Source: Christensenella sp. UBA2853 (lineage in GTDB: Bacteria > Bacillota > Clostridia > Christensenellales > Aristaeellaceae). From it: 21,749 bases of DNA. A model generated the notes under the pieces. That model saw only the letters and a list, made by a program, of their open reading frames with translations, was not told the origin of the DNA and made no database searches. Position numbers and translations under genes: made by a program. Positions within the stretch are counted from its first letter, which is position 1, and each line of letters begins with the position of its first letter. Location: contig DEFL01000005.1 in the NCBI GenBank assembly GCA_002350845.1, forward strand, positions 1 through 21,749. Reading direction: 5' to 3'. This document shows positions 14,893 through 21,749 of this stretch, one piece after another.

Positions 14893-16931
14893 GTCAGCTG
14901 AAAACAACGGTCTATACGATGCCCGCCGCGGATCTCGGAAAAGCAAATCCGTTGCCTGATCTGACCACTGTGTCGGATGCGCATGCGGCCATCGAGATTG
15001 ATCATGAGACCGTCACCCCAGAGGAAGCCCGGTATATGGGCTGGGGACGCGTCCATACCATTCTCCCCTATCTGATGCAGGACGGCTACAACCGTACCCG
15101 CCGGCCACAGGACTTCAAAGCGTTTGTACTGGAAAACGAGTACCTGAGGGCCACCTTTCTTCCCACACTCGGCGGCCGGCTCTGGTCATTGTTTGACAAG
15201 GTCGAAGAAAAGGAACTGCTCCACTGCAATCCGGTCTTCCAGCCGGCAAATCTTGCACTGCGAAACGCCTGGTTTTCCGGCGGTGTGGAGTGGAACTGCG
15301 GCATTATCGGGCATACCCCTTTCACCTGCTCCGATCTGTGCGCAGAAGCCCTTTCGCTCTCTGACGGCACGCCGGTTCTGCGCATGTTTCAGTATGAGCG
15401 TGTCCGGCGTCTGGTTTACCGGGTTGAAGCCTTTCTGCCCGACGGCTCCCATGAGCTCTATGTGCGGGTCCGAATCGACAACCCGATGCAGGAGCCGACA
15501 GCGGTCTACTGGTGGTCCAATATGGCCGTCAATGAAGGGGAAGATATCCGCGTTGTCGTCCCTGCACAAAAGGCCTATCGGTACGGGTATGGCGGCAAGC
15601 TCAGCAAAGTGCCGATTCCATATATGACCGCTGAGGCTGACAAGCTTCGCGGACAGGCCGCAGAGCTTGCCAGAAAAAGCGGCGGAACGCTGGACTGGGA
15701 TGTCTCCCGGAGTGTCTGCCTGCCTCAGTCCATGGATTTCTTCTTCGACCTGCCCAAGAAAGCACGTCCCTTTATTGCTGCACTCAACCGCGATGGGTAC
15801 GGCATCTGCCAGACCTCCACGCCCGAGCTTCGCGGCAGAAAACTGTTTGTCTGGGGCATGGGACAGGGCGGACGTCACTGGCAGGAATTTCTCTCCAACG
15901 GGGACAGTGCCTACATTGAACTGCAGTCAGGACTGGCACGCACGCAGTTGGAACATCTCCCCATGCAGCCCGGTCAGACCATTTCCTGGCTCGAGTCCTA
16001 CGGGCCGCTGAAGACAGATGGCTGTATCGTTCAGGGAGCAGACTGGTCTGAAGCCGTCCGGCACACCCTGGACCGGCTGGAGGCCTTCCGTCCGGAACAG
16101 GTGCTGGAAGACTATCATCAGAAGGTCCGACAGGAACTGGACGGACAGACCGGAACGGTTCTCCACAGAGCGGTCTGTTATGCGCTCAATGAAATGAGCA
16201 TCTCCTGCGGCAACCTGGAAGGCCTTCACCTGAATCAGGATGCCATGTGCACGGATGCATTCTCCGAGCGCTTTCTTGCGTCTTCCGCTTTTCCCGCTTC
16301 CGCTCCCCTCTCTGAGCCCAAAGGCTATGTGACCGGCAGTGAATGGGAGGCCTTCCTCCGGGAAAAGATCCGGGACGGCAGCGGGGATCACTGGGAAGGA
16401 CATTACCTGCTCGGTGTTCTCCTGGATGCGGACCAGAGAAGCACCGAAGCTGAAGATGAATACCGCATCTCTCTTGAAAAAGCTTCCAATCCCTGGGCGC
16501 TCCGATGCCTGGCCCTGCACGAAAAGAAGCGCGGACAGCTGCGCAAAGGCGCAGATCTGCTTCTGGAAGCCGCCCGGATGAAGCCGATTCGCCCGCTGGT
16601 TCTGGAAGCCATGCAGAGCCTGCTCGAAATCGGATCGTACGATGAGCTTCTCAGGCTGTATCAGGCGGTGCCGGAATTCCTTCGCGAGGACGGACGGATT
16701 CTGACCCTTCGCGCAGCAGCCCTTCTGCGCAGCGGAGATCTGGACGGATGTGAGCAGATTCTGCAGGGCAATATTGTCCTGACCGATATCCGGGAAGGCA
16801 ATACCCTCCTGACCGATCTGTTTTTTGAACTGGCAGCCATGCGTCAGTTCGGACGTGTATCTGAAGATGCCCTTGTCTGGGCAAAACAACATGTCACTCC
16901 ACCTCAGCATCTTGATTTCCGGATGCTGTGA
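14889..16931 (+). CDS. DUF5107 domain protein with C-terminal TPR-like repeats
   Basis: 680-residue protein without a signal peptide or membrane segment. The N-terminal 380 residues match the DUF5107 type, a galactose-mutarotase-like beta-sandwich: 'FLPTLGGRLWSLFDK' (90-104), 'WFSGGVEWNCGIIGHTPF' (128-145), 'VYWWSNMAVNEGEDIRVVVP', 'LFVWGMGQGGRHWQEFLS' (319-336) and 'YIELQSGLARTQLEHLPMQP' (342-361) with Glu344. The C-terminal part (about 495-660) is helical with TPR-like repeats, as is usual for this architecture. Mutarotase-like folds handle sugars, so a role as carbohydrate-active enzyme or binding protein is likely, but I know no established reaction. GGAGG lies 7 bp before the ATG, and the ATGA overlap with the upstream hydrolase gene indicates coupled translation and joint function. 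Confidence 0.88.
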   Translation: MSQLKTTVYTMPAADLGKANPLPDLTTVSDAHAAIEIDHETVTPEEARYMGWGRVHTILPYLMQDGYNRTRRPQDFKAFVLENEYLRATFLPTLGGRLWSLFDKVEEKELLHCNPVFQPANLALRNAWFSGGVEWNCGIIGHTPFTCSDLCAEALSLSDGTPVLRMFQYERVRRLVYRVEAFLPDGSHELYVRVRIDNPMQEPTAVYWWSNMAVNEGEDIRVVVPAQKAYRYGYGGKLSKVPIPYMTAEADKLRGQAAELARKSGGTLDWDVSRSVCLPQSMDFFFDLPKKARPFIAALNRDGYGICQTSTPELRGRKLFVWGMGQGGRHWQEFLSNGDSAYIELQSGLARTQLEHLPMQPGQTISWLESYGPLKTDGCIVQGADWSEAVRHTLDRLEAFRPEQVLEDYHQKVRQELDGQTGTVLHRAVCYALNEMSISCGNLEGLHLNQDAMCTDAFSERFLASSAFPASAPLSEPKGYVTGSEWEAFLREKIRDGSGDHWEGHYLLGVLLDADQRSTEAEDEYRISLEKASNPWALRCLALHEKKRGQLRKGADLLLEAARMKPIRPLVLEAMQSLLEIGSYDELLRLYQAVPEFLREDGRILTLRAAALLRSGDLDGCEQILQGNIVLTDIREGNTLLTDLFFELAAMRQFGRVSEDALVWAKQHVTPPQHLDFRML

Positions 16932-16957
16932 ATAACATAAAAAAAGAGGGATACACT

Positions 16958-18217
16958 ATGGATCGACCCATTACCATCGCAGTTGCCGGATGCGGCTCCC
17001 GCGGACAGGACACCTACTCCAAAATCCTGGTCAACATGCCCGAAAAGGCAAAAATCGTCGCTGCTGCTGACATCAATCCGGAAAAGCTGGCTGGTATGCG
17101 CCGTCTGACCGGGATCGACGAAAGCGCTTGCTATGCTTCTGCAGAAGAAATGCTCGCCCAGCCGCGCCTGGCCGATGTCATGCTGATCTGCACGCCTGAC
17201 CGCTGCCATTATGCCCAGGCCAAGGAAGCGCTTCTCAAGGACTACCATCTGCTGCTTGAAAAGCCCATCGCACCGGAAGCAGCGCAGTGCCGTGAACTTT
17301 CCGACCTCGCCCTTGCGCGCAACCGGAAAGTGGCCGTCTGCCATGTTCTGCGCTATACGCCTTTCTATCAGAAGATCAAGCAGCTTCTTGACTGCGGCAC
17401 CATCGGCGATACCGTCAACATTCAGGCCATTGAGTCTGTCTGCTACTGGCATCAGGCACACAGCTTTGTGCGCGGCAACTGGCGCAATGCCGGTCTTTCT
17501 TCCTGCATGATCCTGCAGAAATGCTGCCATGACATGGACATTCTGCTCTGGCTTACCGGGAAACACTGCAAATATGTTTCCTCCTTCGGCTCTCTTTCTC
17601 TCTTTAAGGAAGAAAACGCACCCAAAGGCAGTGCAATGCGCTGTCTTGACTGCAGCGTCGCCGATACCTGCCCCTACAATGCCGTTCGCTTTTACCTGGA
17701 TGAATTCCACAGGACCGGTGATGACTGGCCGCAGAACGTTGTCGCCTTTGAGCCGACCGAGGAGAAACTGCTCAGTGCACTGCGCGAAGGCCCGTACGGA
17801 CGCTGTGTTTATCACTGCGATAACGATGTGGTGGACCATCAGGTTGTCAACCTTGAGCTCGAAGACGGTTCGACCTGCAATTTCACCATGACGGCCTTTA
17901 CCGCACACGGCGGAAGGACGATCCGCATCGGCGGAACCAAAGGCGAAATCCTCGCCGATATGAAAGCCAACACGATCCGTGTAATGCGCTACGGAGAGGA
18001 AGACGAAGTGATTGATGTCCGCAAGCTGGCAGATGACTTCTCCGGGCATGCAGGCGGAGACGCAGTGATGGTCCATGAATTCATCGATCTGGTCCGCGGC
18101 GAGATCGAAATGAGTCCGACACTGACTGCCATTGACCGCTCTGTCGAAAGCCACCTGGTCGCCTTGGCCGCTGAAGAGTCCAGACTCGATCACGGCCGCC
18201 CGATCCGCATTTCCTGA
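16958..18217 (+). CDS. Gfo/Idh/MocA-family oxidoreductase, YteT-like
   Basis: 419-residue cytoplasmic NAD(P)-dependent sugar oxidoreductase. The Rossmann domain carries GCGSRG (11-16). The catalytic-site EKP is at 101-103 ('LLLEKPIA'), and the substrate domain has 'QKCCHDMDILLWL' (187-199). Signatures of the YteT-like group are 'YWHQAHSFVRGNWRN' (163-177), a cysteine cluster 'RCLDCSVADTCPY' (Cys229, 232, 238) and 'GPYGRCVYHCDNDVVDHQVV' (278-297). In Bacillus subtilis yteT lies in a rhamnogalacturonan region near YteP/YtcP/YtcQ-type transport genes, a similar neighbourhood. It probably oxidises or reduces a sugar hydroxyl; substrate unknown. The start was set at ATG 16958, 7 bp after AAAAAGAGGG. 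A GTG at 16928 is in frame but overlaps the previous stop codon and precedes the ribosome binding site. It is the last gene of the operon. Confidence 0.92.
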   Translation: MDRPITIAVAGCGSRGQDTYSKILVNMPEKAKIVAAADINPEKLAGMRRLTGIDESACYASAEEMLAQPRLADVMLICTPDRCHYAQAKEALLKDYHLLLEKPIAPEAAQCRELSDLALARNRKVAVCHVLRYTPFYQKIKQLLDCGTIGDTVNIQAIESVCYWHQAHSFVRGNWRNAGLSSCMILQKCCHDMDILLWLTGKHCKYVSSFGSLSLFKEENAPKGSAMRCLDCSVADTCPYNAVRFYLDEFHRTGDDWPQNVVAFEPTEEKLLSALREGPYGRCVYHCDNDVVDHQVVNLELEDGSTCNFTMTAFTAHGGRTIRIGGTKGEILADMKANTIRVMRYGEEDEVIDVRKLADDFSGHAGGDAVMVHEFIDLVRGEIEMSPTLTAIDRSVESHLVALAAEESRLDHGRPIRIS

Positions 18218-18236
18218 TTCTTCTTTTCAAATACAG

Positions 18237-18272
18237 CAGCACCCCGGCAACAAAAGCCGGGGTGCTGTTTTT
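18237..18272 (+). terminator. Intrinsic terminator of the sugar operon
   Basis: CAGCACCCCGGC, loop AACAAAA and GCCGGGGTGCTG (18237-18267) followed by TTTTT. The 12-bp GC-rich stem starts 19 bp after the oxidoreductase stop codon. On the minus strand the stem is followed by CTGTATTTG, so it may also weakly terminate the convergent helicase gene. Confidence 0.95.
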
Positions 18273-18296
18273 GCTGTGTTTGTTCCGCAGGCATGC

Positions 18297-20687
18297 TCAC
18301 TCTTCATCCCAGTCGTCCCGTACATAGGAATGCGTTCTGTGGCAGTGATCGCATACCGTATACGGCCAGTTCCAGGGGAGATGACGTCCGCATTTTCTGC
18401 ACGTGCGCATGAGCAGTTTCTGTGTGGAAAGGATATGAATGATGCCCGATGAAATCAGGTCCTTCCTCAGCTGAATCTCCTCAAGAATCTTCTCAGGATT
18501 TTCCAGAAACCGTCTGGCATAGTTATAGTAGAGGTCACAGAGCGTGTAATCCTCCTCAAGCCCGTCGAGCATGGTGATGCGGCACGCATCCGGATCCCGG
18601 TATTCCGGGAGGACAGCCATGACATTGTAATGGCTGCCTGAGGCCTCCGCATGATACATGGCTTTCCATTCACTGAGCAGGACGCTGTCTGTCTCGTCAA
18701 AGGGAATGCACAGGAATTCATATAAAAGATGCTTGTCGGTGGCTTTGGTTTCCATACGCGAAGCCAGGCCGGCCATCCGCATGGTTGAGGCTTTCGAAAA
18801 ATAGCCCTTGTCCTTCATGCTGATCCACCGGTTGATGGTCTCCGTAAGCGGCAGCGGCAGGCCCAGCAGCGATTCAGGGAAACGGATCACGGCATGCGTC
18901 AGGGGAAGGAATGGACGTGACAGAGCATGCGCCACGACCTGCTTGAAGCCGAAAGCATTCACATATCCCACATCATACTGCCCGTAGCGCCCGGCGCGGC
19001 CAGATATCTGCCGGATTTCAGAATCTGTCAGCGGCCGTGTGATATCTCCGTCATATTTTTCAGACTCCATGAACACCACCCGGGCGATCGGAAGATTCAT
19101 GCCCATGGCTATGGCATCGGTCGATACCACGACGTCGGTTTCTCCGCGCCGGAAACGCTCTGCCTGATTTCTCCGGACATCCGGCGGCAGGGCACCGTAG
19201 ATCAGGGAGACTTCGAACCCCATCTGCTTGAGCTCTGCGGCGAGGGCATGCACGCGTGCCTTGGCAAAAACAATCAGCGCATCCCCTTTCCGCACACTTT
19301 CAGGGAACTGGAATCCCGTATCCTCCACCACAAGCGGGGCCATCCGCTCGTGATGAACCACCGCGAGGGAGTCCCCGCAGTCACGGATAATCGCACAGAG
19401 CAGCTGTTCCGCTTCCGGAGATGCACAGACATGGATTTCATCTGCACACAGTCCCAGTACGGCTGCTGACCATGCACCTCCGCGGTCGCGGTCCGAAATC
19501 ATCTGACATTCATCAATGACAGCCACATCATAATGCGTCTGCAGGTCCGCCATTTCAATGGTCGAAGACTGCACACGGCTCTGCGGCACCAGAATCTGTT
19601 CCTCGCCTGTAATCAGCGAACAGGGAATATCGTCCAGGTTCAGGGATTCAAACTGTTCAAAGGCCAGCAGACGAAGCGGTCCCAGATAAATGCCGCGGCG
19701 TGCCGCATGGAGCCGCTGCATGCTCTCCCAGGTTTTTCCCGAATTGGTTGGACCAATGTGGAGAATAAAGCGGCGGTGCATGCGCCGTGCCATGGGATAC
19801 AGGTCTTTGAATTCCTCTGGAACAGCCTGAATCAAAGCCTCCTGCAGGCGGGTATGCCTTGCATGCTCCAGATCCATCTGTTCCTGCAGTGCCTTCACGC
19901 TGGCATTCCCGGAAAGTAGTTTTCGGATGCGCTTTCGTGAAAAGCGCGCGCAGACCGTCTGCGAAATGCTGCCCTGAATGCCCTGCACCTTTTCCCCCAT
20001 CAGTGAGCCGATCGTCTGCTTTTCATCCAGACGCACAGACTGACAGGCATGCAGTACCGGGTATTCTCCGCATAGTTTTGCCGAAAGGAAGACGTTCAGA
20101 GGCCTCTGCAGTGCACGCTCGATGTCCTTCTCCCGAATGCCCTGTGCAAAAGCGGTATGCATGAGCGCATCAAGGATCTGCTCCTCTGAATCGCTTTCCT
20201 TCCACCATTCCGTGATATCGCTGGTTTCGAGATATCCGGAGACCTTCTGGTCAAGTTCCATGACGATGCGCCCGGTGTTCTTTCGAAAAAACGCTTCTGC
20301 TTTTCCGTCTTCCAGGCAGGCCCGTGCCTGCCTTGCCTTTCTCAGCGGCTGGCGCGTGCGCTGGACAGACCTGAGAAAAACCAGATCCACCGGATGTCCG
20401 GCCCGGACTTCCGCCTCAATCAGCGGTCCCAGCCGTTCAAAATCAATCTGGTAGGCTTCCGGCAGTTCCCCCGCGAGAAGGGCCTGGTAGGTTCTGTCTT
20501 TCTTCCTTGTCTGCTGCAGTGCATTCCGGAAGGATTTGCTCTGAAGATAGTCTTCCTTTTCCTCCGGCTGCATGCTCCTTGTAATCACCTGGACTTTGGC
20601 AAGGGTTCGTATGTACACATCCTGTTCCCGCTCCGAGAGAACCGCCTTTGCATAGGCCGCCTGAACGCCCGGATCAAGATTTCCCAT
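18297..20687 (-). CDS. SUV3-like DExH-box RNA helicase with C-terminal zinc ribbon
   Basis: 796-residue helicase. The core spans about 300-620: 'HIGPTNSGKT' motif I (310-319; GPTNSGKT is the SUV3 hallmark), 'YLGPLRLLAFEQ' motif Ia, DECQ motif II (392-395), 'STDAIAMGMNLPI' motif V (522-534) and 'QISGRAGRYG' motif VI (560-569). SUV3 proteins unwind RNA, in mitochondria together with an exonuclease degradosome; a role in RNA turnover is inferred here. The first 300 residues are helical and unrecognised. The C-terminus has Cys763/766 and Cys779/782 ('CRKCG', 'CDHCH'), a probable zinc ribbon. The start was set at the ATG at 20685-20687, 6 bp after GGGGGG; the frame is open to 20792, but that stretch contains the promoter. 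It is monocistronic and convergent with the sugar operon. Confidence 0.88.
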   Translation of the reverse strand: MGNLDPGVQAAYAKAVLSEREQDVYIRTLAKVQVITRSMQPEEKEDYLQSKSFRNALQQTRKKDRTYQALLAGELPEAYQIDFERLGPLIEAEVRAGHPVDLVFLRSVQRTRQPLRKARQARACLEDGKAEAFFRKNTGRIVMELDQKVSGYLETSDITEWWKESDSEEQILDALMHTAFAQGIREKDIERALQRPLNVFLSAKLCGEYPVLHACQSVRLDEKQTIGSLMGEKVQGIQGSISQTVCARFSRKRIRKLLSGNASVKALQEQMDLEHARHTRLQEALIQAVPEEFKDLYPMARRMHRRFILHIGPTNSGKTWESMQRLHAARRGIYLGPLRLLAFEQFESLNLDDIPCSLITGEEQILVPQSRVQSSTIEMADLQTHYDVAVIDECQMISDRDRGGAWSAAVLGLCADEIHVCASPEAEQLLCAIIRDCGDSLAVVHHERMAPLVVEDTGFQFPESVRKGDALIVFAKARVHALAAELKQMGFEVSLIYGALPPDVRRNQAERFRRGETDVVVSTDAIAMGMNLPIARVVFMESEKYDGDITRPLTDSEIRQISGRAGRYGQYDVGYVNAFGFKQVVAHALSRPFLPLTHAVIRFPESLLGLPLPLTETINRWISMKDKGYFSKASTMRMAGLASRMETKATDKHLLYEFLCIPFDETDSVLLSEWKAMYHAEASGSHYNVMAVLPEYRDPDACRITMLDGLEEDYTLCDLYYNYARRFLENPEKILEEIQLRKDLISSGIIHILSTQKLLMRTCRKCGRHLPWNWPYTVCDHCHRTHSYVRDDWDEE

Positions 20688-20735
20688 ACTGCACCCCCCG
20701 TCCGCCTGTCGGCTTTTTTCGGATCTTCCTTTTCT

Positions 20736-20744
20736 ATTGTACCA
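20736..20744 (-). promoter_or_regulatory. Extended -10 promoter of the helicase gene
   Basis: On the minus strand TACAAT (20741-20736) is preceded by TGG, matching TGnTACAAT. Only a weak -35 (TTATTC, 18 bp upstream) is seen. The predicted start near 20729 is about 42 bases from the start codon. Confidence 0.6.
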
Positions 20745-20841
20745 TAGTTCTCTCATTCTGAATAACTGCACCGCCCACGCCGGGGATTTCACACCGTTTC
20801 ACACGCTGTCTTATCCTCCCCCGCGCATGCTCTGCAGCCTA

Positions 20842-20859
20842 TTGTGATTTTTTTCACAA
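20842..20859. promoter_or_regulatory. Rex- or CRP/FNR-type operator upstream of pckA
   Basis: TTGTGATTTTTTTCACAA is an 18-bp inverted repeat with 6-bp arms TTGTGA/TCACAA and a six-T spacer. It differs at one base from the Rex consensus TTGTGAA-W4-TTCACAA and also contains TGTGA-N6-TCACA, the CRP/ArcR-type consensus. Its centre is about 71 bp upstream of the predicted pckA start and 36 bp upstream of the -35 box. Confidence 0.65.
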
Positions 20860-20886
20860 ATCTCTCAAATTCCTGCAGTGCTTCCA

Positions 20887-20915
20887 TTGACTTGATTTTT
20901 CGGCTGTGCTATACT
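20887..20915 (+). promoter_or_regulatory. Promoter of pckA
   Basis: TTGACT (20887-20892), a 17-bp spacer and TATACT (20910-20915). The predicted start is near 20922, about 40 bases before the ATG. Confidence 0.85.
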
Positions 20916-20920
20916 CGCGA

Positions 20921-20945
20921 CCGTGGGCTGTTGAACGGCCCATGG
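20921..20945 (+). promoter_or_regulatory. Hairpin at the 5' end of the pckA transcript
   Basis: CCGTGGGC (20921-20928) pairs with GCCCATGG (20938-20945), 8 pairs including one G-T, around a 9-base loop. It begins at the predicted transcription start and ends before the AAAGAGG ribosome binding site. A 5'-terminal stem of this kind could protect the mRNA from decay; this is inferred from position. Confidence 0.5.
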
Positions 20946-20961
20946 AAAGAGGTTGAATTAC

Positions 20962-21749
20962 ATGGCAAATATTGATCTGTCCAAGTACGGCATTATGGAT
21001 GCCAAAGAAATCATCTATAATCCTTCCTATGATGCTCTTTTCAATGACGAAATGGACCCTTCTCTGGAAGGCTATGACAAGGGTGTTCTGACCGAACTCG
21101 GTGCCGTAAATGTCATGACCGGCATTTATACCGGCCGTTCTCCCAAAGACAAGTATATCGTTGTGGATGAAAACTCCAAGAACACCGTCTGGTGGACCAC
21201 CGACGGCTACAAGAATGACAACCATCCCATGACGCAGGAAGCCTGGGCTTCTGTCCTGGCCGCTGCAAAGAAGCAGCTGAGCGGCAAAAAGCTGTATGTC
21301 GTGGATGCTTTCTGCGGTGCCAACAAGGATTCCCGCATGGCTGTCCGCTTTGTGATGGAAGTTGCATGGCAGGCTCACTTCGTCCGCAACATGTTCATCA
21401 AGCCCACTGAGGAAGAACTCAAGGTTTTCACCCCTGACTTTGTTGTGTATACCGCTTCCAAGGCCAAGTGCGAGAACTACAAGGAACTCGGACTCAACTC
21501 CGAGACCGTGGTTGCCTTCAACGTCACCAGCCGTGAGCAGGTCATCCTGAACACCTGGTACGGCGGCGAAATGAAAAAGGGCATGTTCTCCATGATGAAC
21601 TACTATCTGCCTCTGCGCGGCATGGCTTCCATGCACTGCTCCGCCAACACAGATATGGAAGGCAAGAACACGGCCATCTTCTTCGGTCTCTCCGGCACCG
21701 GCAAGACCACTCTGTCCACCGACCCCAAGCGTCTGCTCATCGGCGATGA
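20962..21749 (+). CDS. pckA: Phosphoenolpyruvate carboxykinase (ATP), partial
   Basis: The N-terminal 262 residues and part of codon 263; the gene runs off the window end, where no stop is reached in frame. The enzyme interconverts oxaloacetate plus ATP with PEP, CO2 and ADP; in fermenting bacteria it often runs toward oxaloacetate. Recognisable are 'VMTGIYTGRSPKDKYIV' (51-67), 'YVVDAFCGAN', 'NTWYGGEMKKGMFSMMNY' (197-214), 'LRGMASMHCSAN' and the P-loop 'GLSGTGKTTLS' (242-252), then 'GD' of the conserved GDD metal site. Family members are about 530-540 residues, so roughly half is present. AAAGAGG lies 9 bp before the ATG. It has its own promoter, a 5' hairpin and an upstream Rex/CRP-like palindrome. 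Confidence 0.97.
   Translation, partial: MANIDLSKYGIMDAKEIIYNPSYDALFNDEMDPSLEGYDKGVLTELGAVNVMTGIYTGRSPKDKYIVVDENSKNTVWWTTDGYKNDNHPMTQEAWASVLAAAKKQLSGKKLYVVDAFCGANKDSRMAVRFVMEVAWQAHFVRNMFIKPTEEELKVFTPDFVVYTASKAKCENYKELGLNSETVVAFNVTSREQVILNTWYGGEMKKGMFSMMNYYLPLRGMASMHCSANTDMEGKNTAIFFGLSGTGKTTLSTDPKRLLIGD

Noticed and set aside
16928..16957. GTG start of the oxidoreductase overlapping the previous stop
   Set aside because: The AAAAAGAGGG site lies after it and is correctly spaced for ATG 16958, where the Rossmann fold begins normally.

Overview
The window looks like chromosomal DNA from a moderately GC-rich Gram-positive Bacillota (Firmicutes), plausibly a gut or fermentative anaerobe. This is inferred from the LplABC-type sugar importer, the YteT-type oxidoreductase, the ATP-type PEP carboxykinase, purine-rich AGGAGG-like ribosome binding sites and TTGACA/TATAAT promoters. 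I cannot name the genus. No tRNA, rRNA, CRISPR array, insertion sequence or phage gene was seen.

Layout. (1) Bases 107-3644, minus strand: two overlapping genes encode the halves of a heterodimeric ABC exporter with one degenerate ATP site. (2) Bases 4077-4916, plus strand: an AraC-family regulator transcribed divergently from the exporter. It ends at a symmetric terminator shared with the convergent gene at 5003-6433, a membrane protein with a YdcF/DUF218 domain. (3) Bases 6664-7887, plus strand: tyrS, with a consensus promoter and a leader containing three hairpins. (4) Bases 8004-8891, minus strand: a DUF362 protein with its own promoter and terminator. (5) Bases 9207-18217, plus strand: a six-gene carbohydrate operon. 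It encodes two CUT1 permeases, a solute-binding protein, a GH101/GH129-like candidate glycosidase, a DUF5107-TPR protein and a YteT-like Gfo/Idh/MocA oxidoreductase. (6) Bases 18297-20687, minus strand: a SUV3-like DExH RNA helicase with a C-terminal zinc ribbon. (7) Bases 20962 to the window end, plus strand: the N-terminal half of pckA behind a strong promoter and a Rex/CRP-like palindrome.

The most interesting unit is the sugar operon. The transporter appears to import a glycan or glycoconjugate, and the three enzyme-like proteins lack signal peptides, so processing should be cytoplasmic. No transporter ATPase, two-component system or kinase is encoded with it, so it probably borrows a shared MsmX-type ATPase. 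A terminator hairpin between the binding-protein gene and the enzyme genes suggests higher expression of the transport part. The substrate cannot be read from the sequence. An alpha-N-acetylgalactosaminide is a hypothesis based only on resemblance of the hydrolase to GH101/GH129.

All similarity statements come from recognising motifs by eye. No database search was run.
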